64,000 bases of DNA from Pseudolactococcus sp041800635 (GTDB lineage Bacteria > Bacillota > Bacilli > Lactobacillales > Streptococcaceae). Below, in pieces: positions 43,838 to 51,082 of this stretch (position 1 is the first letter of the stretch; each line of letters opens with the position of its first letter). The stretch covers positions 1-64,000 of the forward strand of contig CP181259.1 in the NCBI GenBank assembly GCA_047833645.1, given 5' to 3'. The notes beneath the pieces were generated by a model. It worked only from the letters and a program-made list of their open reading frames with translations. It had not been told where the DNA came from and ran no database searches. The position numbers and the translations under genes were made by a program.

Positions 43838-43867
43838 ACACTTTGGAAGAGTCTTTCAAAGTGTTTT
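43838..43867 (+). terminator. Hairpin with T run between cls and guaC
   Basis: Stem AACACTTTG / CAAAGTGTT followed by TTT; probably the cls terminator. It overlaps the -35/-10 region of the guaC promoter. Confidence 0.6.
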
Positions 43868-43872
43868 ATAAT

Positions 43873-44067
43873 TGAGTATGGAAGTTGTGACGAGCAGAGA
43901 AAAATGTTTGGACCGATCAAAAGCCTGTGAAGCTTAAAGAAAGTCCGATATCTTCTGTCACAATAGCGAAGTTTATCAGAGCGTCTGTTAAACTCGGTCG
44001 GTATCTGCAAATAAGCTATTGCACTGATGAACATCAAGGCAGTAGACTAATATTTGGAGACTCTATT
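43873..44067 (+). other. Long guaC leader with a possible folded element
   Basis: About 190 bases lie between the predicted start site and the guaC ATG. A closing stem TTGTGAC / GTCACAA (43885-43891 / 43957-43963), an AGA/TCT extension and an inner GGAC / GTCC pair (43910-43913 / 43943-43946) suggest a structured RNA of about 80 bases. I recognise no riboswitch class. No terminator hairpin follows it. Confidence 0.35.
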
Positions 44068-45054
44068 ATGAATAATTTACCTGTTTTTGACTATGAAGAC
44101 ATCCAACTCGTTCCCAACAAATGTATCATCAATAGCCGGAGCGAAGCGGACACATCAGTAAAGCTTGGGGGCCATACCTTTAAACTCCCAGTCGTGCCTG
44201 CCAACATGCAGACGATTATCGATGAAGAGGTTGCCGACTATCTGGCAAAAAATGGCTATTTCTATGTCATGCACCGTTTTGACGAAGCGGCCCGCATCCC
44301 ATTCGTGAAAAAAATGCAGGCACAAGACCTGATTGCCTCGATTTCAGTCGGTGTCAAAGACTACGAGTATGCCTTTATTGATGCCTTAAAAGCAGAAAAC
44401 GCCGTGCCAGAATTCATCACGATTGACATCGCGCATGGTCATTCAGACAGCGTCATTCGCATGATTCGCTACATCAAAGAAGTCATCCCAGAAACCTTTG
44501 TCATCGCAGGCAACGTCGGCACACCTGAAGCCGTTCGCGAGCTTGAAAATGCTGGAGCAGATGCGACAAAGGTTGGCATTGGCCCAGGGAAAGTTTGCAT
44601 TACCAAAGTTAAAACAGGATTTGGGACAGGCGGCTGGCAACTGGCTGCCCTCCGTTGGTGTGCAAAGGCTGCGCGTAAACCGATTATTGCGGACGGCGGC
44701 ATTCGGACCCACGGTGATATCGCCAAATCAATCCGCTTTGGGGCCAGCTTTGTTATGATTGGCTCACTCTTTGCCGGACACGAAGAAAGTCCTGGCCAAA
44801 CCATCACCAAGGACGGCGAACTCTATAAAGAATATTTCGGATCAGCTTCTGAGTACCAAAAAGGTGAGAAGAAAAATGTCGAAGGCAAGAAAATCCTTGT
44901 CTCACATAAAGGAGCTCTTCAAGATACCTTGACTGAGATGCAACAAGACTTACAAAGCTCGATTTCTTACGCCGGTGGCCGTGATCTCGAAAGCCTGACC
45001 AAAGTCGATTACGTGATTGTTAAAAACTCTATTTGGAATGGCGATAGTATTTAA
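44068..45054 (+). CDS. guaC: GMP reductase
   Basis: Turns GMP into IMP with NADPH, so guanine nucleotides can be recycled. TIM barrel of 328 residues, the class 2 type. The catalytic Cys is in GIGPGKVCITKVKTGFG (Cys177); DGGIRTHGDIAKSI and GSLFAGHEE are the phosphate-binding loops. The ATG at 44068 has TTTGGAGAC upstream and begins the family's usual N-terminus (NNLPVFDYEDIQLVPNK). An in-frame GTG at 43927 would only add leader sequence. PurBox control links salvage with de novo synthesis. Confidence 0.95.
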   Translation: MNNLPVFDYEDIQLVPNKCIINSRSEADTSVKLGGHTFKLPVVPANMQTIIDEEVADYLAKNGYFYVMHRFDEAARIPFVKKMQAQDLIASISVGVKDYEYAFIDALKAENAVPEFITIDIAHGHSDSVIRMIRYIKEVIPETFVIAGNVGTPEAVRELENAGADATKVGIGPGKVCITKVKTGFGTGGWQLAALRWCAKAARKPIIADGGIRTHGDIAKSIRFGASFVMIGSLFAGHEESPGQTITKDGELYKEYFGSASEYQKGEKKNVEGKKILVSHKGALQDTLTEMQQDLQSSISYAGGRDLESLTKVDYVIVKNSIWNGDSI

Positions 45055-45070
45055 GACGATTTTTAAAGAG

Positions 45071-45204
45071 AAGAGACTGGGACAAAAGTCCAAATTCGCT
45101 AGATTTTGGACACTGTTAAAATACAAAAACCGTATGAAATCAACGTTTTTAAAAACGAATTTCATGCGGTTTTCATATTTCTGAGACTTTTGTCCCAGCC
45201 TCTT
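45071..45204. repeat. MITE-like palindromic repeat sharing ends with the IS near 60 kb
   Basis: A 134-base element with 20-base terminal inverted repeats (AAGAGACTGGGACAAAAGTC at 45071-45090; its complement, one mismatch, at 45185-45204). Inside is a long hairpin, 45126-45150 with 45151-45173. The termini nearly match those of the IS1182-type element at 60483-62308, so it is probably a non-autonomous relative. It may also end guaC transcription. Confidence 0.75.
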
Positions 45205-45225
45205 TTTGCTATGTTTGAGATGATG

Positions 45226-45356
45226 GTCAACAAAATGTTGACTGATTGTTTTAGATGTTATGTTATCTTGGGTATATCCTTTATAAAGACTAGTTTAATG
45301 GGGTTTATGGTGTTACAAAATTTAATTTCTCCAGCAAAAGTCAACAGAATGTTGAT
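45226..45356. promoter_or_regulatory. Two copies of a dyad upstream of the bacteriocin genes
   Basis: GTCAACA-AAA-TGTTGAC (45226-45242) is a perfect 7+7 dyad; GTCAACA-GAA-TGTTGAT (45340-45356) is a near-copy 114 bases on. Such paired sites suggest a dedicated regulator. Nothing else clear is visible in 45205-45544, apart from AT-rich sequence and a TACGACAT (about 45480) that only partly resembles a competence box. Confidence 0.4.
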
Positions 45357-45544
45357 TTACAAATCTAAATAGACTGTTAAACTTTAAGGATAGAGTTGGC
45401 CAATTCTAATCACGTTTCTTGATTAGCAGTTTTAAAAAGAAATGTTGTTTTGTTACTGAATTGTCGCTGCAATTGATGCATACGACATCGCATATGACTG
45501 ACTTTCTTTGGAAATGTCGCCCTGAATGATAAGGAGAAAAAAAT

Positions 45545-45772
45545 ATGACAAATAAACACTTGAACAATGTAGCTGAGCTTGACAAGTTTTCTTCACTTAC
45601 TGAAGAAGAGATGATGGGAATTGAAGGTGGTGGTGTATGGGCTAGTACGGAAAACATCATTAAAAACATGGGAGCTGGAGCAATTATTGGGGGATTTACT
45701 GGAGGTCCAGCGGGAGCTTGTCTAGGAGCTATAACAGGATTCATTAAAGGGTATGGAGAAGGACTTAAATAA
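45545..45772 (+). CDS. Class II bacteriocin precursor with double-glycine leader
   Basis: 75 residues. The leader ends LTEEEMMGIEGG, the consensus cut site of C39-peptidase ABC exporters, leaving a mature peptide of about 46 residues starting GVWASTENI. The mature part is Gly/Ala-rich with several GxxxG-type helices (MGAGAIIGGFTGG, ACLGAITGF), as in two-peptide and Blp-like bacteriocins. Strong AAGGAG site. The next frame, a small hydrophobic protein, overlaps the stop by one base. Confidence 0.88.
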   Translation: MTNKHLNNVAELDKFSSLTEEEMMGIEGGGVWASTENIIKNMGAGAIIGGFTGGPAGACLGAITGFIKGYGEGLK

Positions 45773-45924
45773 TGAACGCTAATTATTTCTTTATGGTCGC
45801 TATTTTCTTATTGCTAATACTTCTTGATCATATGCTTTCTTTTAATATCAATATTTTTATCATCCTATTATCAGCAGTGTTATTATCTTTATTAATCAAG
45901 TCTATAGGTAAACGTCTGAAATAG
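45772..45924 (+). CDS. Small hydrophobic protein, candidate bacteriocin immunity
   Basis: 50 residues beginning at the ATG that shares one base with the bacteriocin stop (TAATG). Two membrane helices are evident (YFFMVAIFLLLILL and INIFIILLSAVLLSLLI) with a basic tail KSIGKRLK. Size, topology and tight coupling to the bacteriocin gene fit an immunity protein. No family recognised. Confidence 0.65.
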   Translation: MNANYFFMVAIFLLLILLDHMLSFNINIFIILLSAVLLSLLIKSIGKRLK

Positions 45925-46189
45925 GATACGATAGGTGTTATCGTTGAGTTGATGTAGGAAAAATGAGTTATGATTATAACAGGCAGAAAAGTCTTTCGAG
46001 TTATTTTAATATTGGAAGTAATGACTTGGGGAATCGTTGATTTAACTGATTTGATAGCAGGTAATGTTAGAGGCGGCCTTCTTGGGACGTTATTGTTGAC
46101 CTCGACCTCTTTGATATATTTTATGACAAAAAATGATCTCTTAATTTGAACTTTTGTTAGCTATGCTGATCCTACCCATCGCTTTGAGT
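45921..46189 (+). repeat. Direct repeat, copy A, of the bacteriocin island
   Basis: Begins ATAGGATACGATAGGTGTTA and includes a small dyad ACGATA/TATCGT, a roughly 60-codon gene and the start of the next. A diverged copy B lies at 46720-46997, about 800 bases on. Together they frame the 107-residue membrane protein and the second bacteriocin. Confidence 0.8.
45970..46149 (+). CDS. Small membrane protein, copy A of a duplicated pair
   Basis: 59 residues, MIITGRKVFRVILILEVMTW then two hydrophobic segments. It is a clear paralogue of the product at 46769-46951; they share MIITGRKVFR, RGGLLGTLLLTSTSLIYF and differ mainly at the C-terminus. AGGAAAA lies about 12 bases upstream. Probably an immunity or accessory protein; no family recognised. 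Confidence 0.65.
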   Translation: MIITGRKVFRVILILEVMTWGIVDLTDLIAGNVRGGLLGTLLLTSTSLIYFMTKNDLLI

Positions 46190-46477
46190 TATGTGTTATA
46201 TGGTGGGCAGTTTGGTCTCGAAAAAATAGTAAGCATTTTAATGTTTTTAACTGCTATTCTTCTGGGGTATCTCCTAGCGAAAAGACCGATTCAAAATAAA
46301 CACAAGCATTTGATTAGCGTTGCCATCCTAAGTTTGGGTTTAGGCATTTTTGAAGGCACTATGATATCAAGTCCCAAGGCCTATCTGATCAGACTAATCG
46401 GTCAAAGTGTCTTTACTTTTATAGGAATCTATTGGATAGGTGCTGGGATTTTAAAGAGAGAAAAAAAGAGGAGATAA
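46154..46477 (+). CDS. Four-helix membrane protein, candidate bacteriocin immunity
   Basis: Up to 107 residues from a TTG, or 104 from ATG 46163, with about four membrane helices and a basic KREKKRR tail. Comparison with copy B, where the same region begins MTYKFELLLATLILPIAL from a proper ATG, shows that this copy has lost the original start; only weak starts without a ribosome site remain. The next gene, a bacteriocin, follows one base after the stop, as expected for an immunity gene. Confidence 0.6.
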   Translation: MLAMLILPIALSYVLYGGQFGLEKIVSILMFLTAILLGYLLAKRPIQNKHKHLISVAILSLGLGIFEGTMISSPKAYLIRLIGQSVFTFIGIYWIGAGILKREKKRR

Positions 46478-46478
46478 G

Positions 46479-46676
46479 ATGTCAAATTTTAATCAAAATG
46501 AGTTTAAGGTGTTAACAGATGGCCACTTGCAGGAGATTTTTGGTGGTAGCGCTGACGGGATTTGGATAGCTATTGGCAGTGCAGTTGGTTCTGCTTATGC
46601 AAGTATTAAGAATCAGAATGATTATGCCGCCGCCCAGCGTAAAAATGGGGTGGTATTCGTGGGTTGGAAGTGTTAG
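46479..46676 (+). CDS. Second class II bacteriocin precursor with double-glycine leader
   Basis: 65 residues; leader MSNFNQNEFKVLTDGHLQEI ends FGG at residue 23, giving a mature peptide of about 42 residues (SADGIWIAIGSAVGSAYASI start, GVVFVGWKC end). It has a GSAVG GxxxG motif, so it could be the partner of the first peptide or an independent one. Strong GAGGAG site. No processing transporter is in the window. Confidence 0.85.
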   Translation: MSNFNQNEFKVLTDGHLQEIFGGSADGIWIAIGSAVGSAYASIKNQNDYAAAQRKNGVVFVGWKC

Positions 46677-46719
46677 TAGTAGAGAGCTCATGAGAAAAGA
46701 AATGAGTAGCGAGAAGATA

Positions 46720-46997
46720 ATAGGATACGATAGGTGTTATCGTTGAGTTGATGTAGGAAAAATGCGTTATGATTATAACAGGCAGAAAAGTCTTTCGGAT
46801 TATTTTAATATTGGAAGTAATAACTTGTGTCATAGTTGATTTACCTGATTTGATAATGGGAAACGCTAGAGGCGGCCTTCTTGGGACGTTATTGTTGACC
46901 TCAACTTCTTTGATATATTTTACGACAAAAAAGCAGAAGGATGACGTATAAATTTGAACTTTTATTAGCTACGCTGATCCTACCGATCGCTTTGGAT
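46720..46997 (+). repeat. Direct repeat, copy B, of the bacteriocin island
   Basis: Diverged second copy of 45921-46189; base-for-base similar over the first 75 bases, then with substitutions and a short length difference near 46930-46950. Confidence 0.8.
46769..46951 (+). CDS. Small membrane protein, copy B of a duplicated pair
   Basis: 60 residues, MIITGRKVFRIILILEVITC then hydrophobic segments and a charged KKQKDDV tail. Paralogue of 45970-46149, with the same upstream sequence including AGGAAAA. Probably immunity or accessory function. Confidence 0.65.
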   Translation: MIITGRKVFRIILILEVITCVIVDLPDLIMGNARGGLLGTLLLTSTSLIYFTTKKQKDDV

Positions 46998-47006
46998 GAT
47001 GTCTAA
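46941..47006 (+). pseudogene. Truncated second copy of the four-helix membrane protein gene
   Basis: ATG overlapping the end of the previous gene opens MTYKFELLLATLILPIALDD, then V and a stop after 21 codons. It matches the start of the 46154-46477 product (LLLA.LILPIAL) and then diverges. So copy B has the start but no body, while copy A has the body but no good start. Confidence 0.65.
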
Positions 47007-47220
47007 TTGGTTGGTCAGTAATAGCCAAACTGTCTGATCACAACGTTAAAGAACGATGATGAGACGGTTTAATTTCTTTAAACACCCTGAAGTTGAATTG
47101 TGACACTGTTTGGACATGAGATAGAGGGTTTATCTTGAGAAAGACTGGGGTTACATGCCATTGATGATCAACCTTATCATATGAGACATAAATAATTTTT
47201 TCTTCTGTCAAGAAAAAAAC
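47007..47220. other. Intergenic sequence between the bacteriocin island and rpsP
   Basis: About 210 bases with no convincing gene. A minus-strand frame of 64 codons exists (47038-47232) but starts in the rpsP promoter and lacks a ribosome site. No repeat or RNA recognised. Confidence 0.5.
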
Positions 47221-47248
47221 TTGACACCACAAAATAATCTGCTATAAT
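47221..47248 (+). promoter_or_regulatory. rpsP promoter
   Basis: TTGACA (47221-47226) and TATAAT (47243-47248), 16 bases apart; consensus boxes of a strong sigma-A promoter. Confidence 0.85.
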
Positions 47249-47282
47249 AATAAATGTAAACAAAAAAGAAAAGAGAAATATC

Positions 47283-47561
47283 ATGTCTGTAAAAATTCGT
47301 TTGACTCGCATGGGTTCAAAGAAAAAACCTTACTACCGTATTAACGTTGCTGATTCACGTGCTCCACGTGATGGTCGTTTCATCGAAACAGTTGGGACAT
47401 ACAACCCATTGATCGCTGATGAAAATCAAGTAACTTTAAAAGAAGAACGCATTCTTGAGTGGCTTGGCAATGGCGCACAACCTTCTGACACTGTTAAAAA
47501 CATCTTGTCAAAAGCTGGCGTTATGAAAAAATTCCACGAAGCAAAATACGCTTCAATATAA
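47283..47561 (+). CDS. rpsP: 30S ribosomal protein S16
   Basis: Small-subunit protein of 92 residues. Starts with the family sequence VKIRLTRMGSKKKPYYRINV and DSRAPRDGRFIE. Own consensus promoter, terminator after it. A tract of A/G before the ATG (AAAAGAGAAA) serves as a modest ribosome site. Confidence 0.97.
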   Translation: MSVKIRLTRMGSKKKPYYRINVADSRAPRDGRFIETVGTYNPLIADENQVTLKEERILEWLGNGAQPSDTVKNILSKAGVMKKFHEAKYASI

Positions 47562-47581
47562 GCAAGTTTTATATTTGTGAG

Positions 47582-47607
47582 AAGCGACTATTTTTGGTCG
47601 CTTTTTT
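47582..47607 (+). terminator. Terminator after rpsP
   Basis: AAGCGAC / GTCGCTT with an 8-base loop and six T. Confidence 0.8.
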
Positions 47608-47674
47608 GATAAGTACAGCTCTGAGTCGCTAGACTGTTGTGAGCATGTACGCTGACTAAACGAAAGAGCCTATT

Positions 47675-47914
47675 ATGGATTTAGAAGTACAAGAGTTGGT
47701 ATTGACGATTGTTAAGCCATTGACTACTGAACCTGACCTTGTTCGGATTGACGTCGTAGACGGCGATGAGTTTGTCGAGTTTCACCTCCATGTTGCAGAA
47801 CATGATATGGGGCGGATTATCGGTAAGCAAGGTCGGATTATTCAAGCCATCAGAACGATTGTTTATTCTGTGCCTGTTGCAGGTAAAAAAATTCGTCTAC
47901 TTGTCGAAAAATAA
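47675..47914 (+). CDS. khpA: KH-domain RNA-binding protein KhpA
   Basis: 79 residues, a single type II KH fold with the GxxG loop in RIIGKQGRIIQAIRT. In streptococci KhpA pairs with KhpB (Jag/EloR) to control cell elongation. The usual place between rpsP and rimM is kept. Ends at a terminator. Confidence 0.94.
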   Translation: MDLEVQELVLTIVKPLTTEPDLVRIDVVDGDEFVEFHLHVAEHDMGRIIGKQGRIIQAIRTIVYSVPVAGKKIRLLVEK

Positions 47915-47916
47915 TC

Positions 47917-47941
47917 AAGCGCTGTTTTCAGCGCTTTTTTT
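47917..47941 (+). terminator. Terminator after khpA
   Basis: AAGCGCTG-TTTT-CAGCGCTT followed by T residues. Confidence 0.9.
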
Positions 47942-47994
47942 GATGGATTCGGTTCGTTTTCATATGCTCGAGCCTTGGACTGCTAGGCGGTCTG

Positions 47995-48009
47995 TGGTAT
48001 AATAAAAGA
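47995..48009 (+). promoter_or_regulatory. Extended -10 promoter of rimM, leaderless type
   Basis: TGG-TATAAT (-10 at 47998-48003), six bases, ATG at 48010; no Shine-Dalgarno sequence. Confidence 0.65.
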
Positions 48010-48525
48010 ATGGATTATTACAAAGTAGGAACGATTGTTAACACACAAGGTTTGCAAGGTGAAGTGCGCATTATTTCGGTGACGGATTTTACTGAAGAAC
48101 GTTATCAAAAGAATGCCGAATTGGCCTTGTTTGATAAGGCTGACAACTTCGTCAGAACCTTAAAAATTAAAACACACCGCAAACAAAAAAATTTCGATAT
48201 TGTCAAATTTGACGGGCTTTATAGCATTAATGAGGTTGAAAAGTTTCGCGATTTTTCACTCAAAGTTGCAGCTGAGCATCGTGCTGAATTGGATAGCGAA
48301 GATGAGTTTTACTATGACGATATTATCGGCCTAGACGTTTTTGAACATGGGACCAAAATCGGGATTATTTCAGAAATCCTGCAACCAGGGGCGAATGATG
48401 TCTGGGTGATCAAGCGTCAGGGTAAAAAAGACTTACTTTTGCCATTCATTGATGACGTGATTTTGTCTGTCGATGTTGCTGGAAACGAAGTCACAGTTGA
48501 GATTCCAGAAGGATTGGATGACTAG
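48010..48525 (+). CDS. rimM: Ribosome maturation factor RimM
   Basis: 16S rRNA processing factor that binds S19. 171 residues: N-terminal RimM barrel (YKVGTIVNTQGLQGEVRI) and C-terminal PRC barrel (DDIIGLDVFEHGTKIG, DLLLPFIDDVILSVD). Probably leaderless. trmD starts next to its stop. Confidence 0.94.
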   Translation: MDYYKVGTIVNTQGLQGEVRIISVTDFTEERYQKNAELALFDKADNFVRTLKIKTHRKQKNFDIVKFDGLYSINEVEKFRDFSLKVAAEHRAELDSEDEFYYDDIIGLDVFEHGTKIGIISEILQPGANDVWVIKRQGKKDLLLPFIDDVILSVDVAGNEVTVEIPEGLDD

Positions 48526-48526
48526 G

Positions 48527-49255
48527 ATGCGGATTGATATTTTAACCCTCTTTCCAGAGATGTTTTCAAGTCTGGAGCATTCGATCGTCGGGCGGGCTCG
48601 AAAATCTGAGAAAATCGAAGTAAATTTCCATAATTTTAGAGATTTCGCAACCAACACGCAAAAGCACGTGGATGACATGCCTTATGGCGGCGGTCAAGGG
48701 ATGCTTCTCATGCCGCAACCGATTTTTGACACCCTGGCATCATTTCCACATGACAAGGCTCGAGTTCTCATGATGGATCCCGCGGGTCGTAAATTTGACC
48801 AAGCCTTTGCGGAAGAATTGGCGACAGAGGAACAAGTCGTTTTTCTCTGTGGCCATTATGAGGGCTTTGACGAACGGATTAAAACCTTGGTAACGGACGA
48901 AGTGTCCCTTGGCGATTACGTGTTGACAGGGGGCGAAGTGGCTGCTGCTGTCATGATCGATGCCACCGTTCGCTTAATCCCTGACGTCCTTGGCAAAAAA
49001 GCCAGCCACGAGGACGACAGCTTTTCATCAGGCCTCCTGGAATACCCGCAATACACCCGGCCTGAGGATTTTCGGGGCCTCAAAGTGCCCGACGTGCTCA
49101 TGAGCGGTCATCACGAAAATATTCGAAAATGGCGCCTGCGCGAGAGTTTGGCGAAAACCCTGCGTCTTCGGCCGGATTTGCTGGCAACATACGAGCTGAA
49201 TGCCGAAGAGATTGAGATATTAAAAGCGTTAGAAGACGAGACTGTGGTAAAATAG
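48527..49255 (+). CDS. trmD: tRNA (guanine(37)-N1)-methyltransferase
   Basis: SPOUT-family enzyme that methylates G37 and prevents frameshifting. 242 residues. Motifs: HVDDMPYGGGQGMLL, LCGHYEGFDERI and DYVLTGGEVAA (knot). I chose the ATG at 48527, where the family normally begins (MRIDILTLFPEMF); an ATG at 48518 in frame is closer to the GAAGGA site and is also possible. The next gene starts immediately after its stop. Confidence 0.95.
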   Translation: MRIDILTLFPEMFSSLEHSIVGRARKSEKIEVNFHNFRDFATNTQKHVDDMPYGGGQGMLLMPQPIFDTLASFPHDKARVLMMDPAGRKFDQAFAEELATEEQVVFLCGHYEGFDERIKTLVTDEVSLGDYVLTGGEVAAAVMIDATVRLIPDVLGKKASHEDDSFSSGLLEYPQYTRPEDFRGLKVPDVLMSGHHENIRKWRLRESLAKTLRLRPDLLATYELNAEEIEILKALEDETVVK

Positions 49256-49852
49256 ATGGCAATTAAAAATTTTATTTGGGATTTTGATGGGACCTTGTTT
49301 GATACCTACCCTGTCATGCTAGATGCCCTGCAGCAAACCATCGCTAAGCATGGGATACACTATGAGGGTGACTTGGCCTACTTTATTAAAAATTACTCGA
49401 TTCGAAAATTTGCTTTGGATTATGCAACACCAGATTTTATGGCAGATTATCATGCCCTTGAAGCCAAATTGCAGACGGATGTCAAATTTTATCCTGAAAT
49501 ACCAGGTATTTTAGCCGACATTGTTGATCAAGGGGGGCAAAATTTTGTCGTCAGCCATCGAGATAATCAAACATATGCCTATTTAGGTGACTTGGCCCCT
49601 TTATTTACCGAAATTATTACCAGCGATAATCATCTGGCTAGAAAGCCTGATCCTGAGGCGCTAATCTATTTAATAGATAAATATAAACTAGAGCCGAGTC
49701 AGACTGTCATGATTGGCGATCGGCCCCTAGATATCCAAGCAGGCCGGAATGCCGGTGTCAAAACGATGTTATTTGATGAAGCAGGTATTTTTGGGGACAA
49801 TGCGCTCAAAGCAGATGTCATACTCCAAACATGGAAGGAATTTAAAAAATGA
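49256..49852 (+). CDS. HAD-IA family phosphatase (phosphoglycolate phosphatase-like)
   Basis: 198 residues. Motif I WDFDGTLFDTYP, motif II FVVSHRDN, motif III ARKPDPEA, motif IV VMIGDRPLDIQAGRNAG. The helical cap lies between motifs I and II. Substrate unknown. Its ATG follows the trmD stop with no gap and its end overlaps the next gene by 4 bases. Confidence 0.88.
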   Translation: MAIKNFIWDFDGTLFDTYPVMLDALQQTIAKHGIHYEGDLAYFIKNYSIRKFALDYATPDFMADYHALEAKLQTDVKFYPEIPGILADIVDQGGQNFVVSHRDNQTYAYLGDLAPLFTEIITSDNHLARKPDPEALIYLIDKYKLEPSQTVMIGDRPLDIQAGRNAGVKTMLFDEAGIFGDNALKADVILQTWKEFKK

Positions 49853-50229
49853 AAATTGAACGCGAACAAGAATTTGTCCACCAGTTTCACTATGATGCAA
49901 GAAACTTAGCGTGGGAAGAAGAAAACGGCACGCCTGAAACGAACTTAAATGTTCAGTTTCAATTAGTGGACAATGTTGAAGGGATAAGTGACGCAGACAC
50001 AGCGATTACAGCCATGTTGACCTTTATCATCGTCCTTGAAAACTTGGTGATTTCAGGTCACCTTAGCCAACTGAGCTATATTCGTGACTTGGTCATCGAA
50101 AATAGAGAGCAATTGGATCAAGAGAAGATGCAAGAATTGGCAGCACCCTTGTTTGATTTGCTTAACCGCCTGACTTATGAAGTAACAGAAATTGCCCTGG
50201 ATCAACCAGGTATCAATTTGGAATTTTAG
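49849..50229 (+). CDS. DUF1149 family protein
   Basis: 126-residue conserved protein of Lactobacillales, function unknown. Acidic, soluble, with a C-terminal helical part (MQELAAPLFDLLNRLTYEVT). The ATG overlaps the previous stop (ATGA). Its place in the trmD-dapB run suggests a housekeeping role only by position. Confidence 0.82.
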   Translation: MKIEREQEFVHQFHYDARNLAWEEENGTPETNLNVQFQLVDNVEGISDADTAITAMLTFIIVLENLVISGHLSQLSYIRDLVIENREQLDQEKMQELAAPLFDLLNRLTYEVTEIALDQPGINLEF

Positions 50230-50236
50230 AGGTTGT

Positions 50237-51082
50237 ATGAAAACCGCAATTATTACAGATAGCTCAGCCTATCTCAGTGAAGAAATCAGGGAAAAAGCCA
50301 ACGTTTTTGTCTTGGATGTCCCCGTTTTTATCGCTGGTGAGACCTACATTGAAGGCAAGAATTTGACTGCTCAAGCCTTTTATGACAAGATGGCAGCAAC
50401 AGATGACTTGCCTAAAACGAGTCAACCCAGCATCAGCGATCTGGTCACCTTGCTTGAAAAATTACAGGCTGACGGCTACACACACGTCATTGGTCTCTTT
50501 TTATCATCAGGCATTTCAGGATTTTGGCAAAATATTCAATATCTAAAAGATGAGTTTCCAGATTTGACTTTATTTTTCCCGGACACCTTAATCACGTCAG
50601 CGCCATTGGGCTACATGGTCGAGATGGCCTATAACATGACTAAAACCAACGCACCGTTTGATTTTATTACCTCTGAATTAACTGAAATTATTAATCAAAC
50701 AACAGCGTTTATTATTGTTGATGATCTGGATCATCTGGTTAAGGGTGGTCGCTTGTCTAATGGTGCTGCCATGATTGGCAATCTTCTCAATATCAAACCG
50801 ATTTTACGGTTTGATGAGGCAGGAAAAATTGTCGTCTATGAAAAAATTCGGACCAGTAAAAAAGCCTTTAAACGACTCTATAAAATCTTGGCTGAAAATA
50901 CCAAAGACAGAGACTATAAGGTTTACGTGATTCATTCAAATATCCCTGAAAAGGCACACGAAGTCGCAGAAGAATTGACCGGTAAAGGGTTTGATGTCTC
51001 GATTGCGACTTTCGGCGCTGTTATTGGGACGCACTTAGGGGAAGGAGCACTCGGATTTGGTATCAGTCCGAAATTAAAATAA
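50237..51082 (+). CDS. DegV family fatty-acid-binding protein
   Basis: 281 residues. DegV/FakB proteins present fatty acids to the kinase FakA. Start motif TAIITDSSAYLSEEI, fatty-acid carboxylate site in KTSQPSISD, and the second domain with VVYEKIRTSKKAFKRLY and THLGEGALGFG at the end. The ATG at 50237 has AGAGG upstream. Whether it acts with FakA cannot be seen here. Confidence 0.9.
   Translation: MKTAIITDSSAYLSEEIREKANVFVLDVPVFIAGETYIEGKNLTAQAFYDKMAATDDLPKTSQPSISDLVTLLEKLQADGYTHVIGLFLSSGISGFWQNIQYLKDEFPDLTLFFPDTLITSAPLGYMVEMAYNMTKTNAPFDFITSELTEIINQTTAFIIVDDLDHLVKGGRLSNGAAMIGNLLNIKPILRFDEAGKIVVYEKIRTSKKAFKRLYKILAENTKDRDYKVYVIHSNIPEKAHEVAEELTGKGFDVSIATFGAVIGTHLGEGALGFGISPKLK

Noticed and set aside
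43927..44067. In-frame N-terminal extension of guaC from a GTG
   Set aside because: No ribosome site; GMP reductases begin at the later ATG, which has one; the extension would be translated leader RNA.
45106..45372. 88-codon plus-strand frame running through the MITE and both dyads
   Set aside because: It begins inside the repeat, has no ribosome site at any ATG, and its composition follows the palindromes; the regulatory reading explains the region better.
45480..45487. Competence (ComX) box TACGAATA before the bacteriocin gene
   Set aside because: The sequence is TACGACAT, matching only the first five bases, and the spacing to the gene is not distinctive.
47038..47232. 64-codon minus-strand frame before rpsP
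   Set aside because: Its start lies on the rpsP promoter, it has no ribosome site and no family I recognise.
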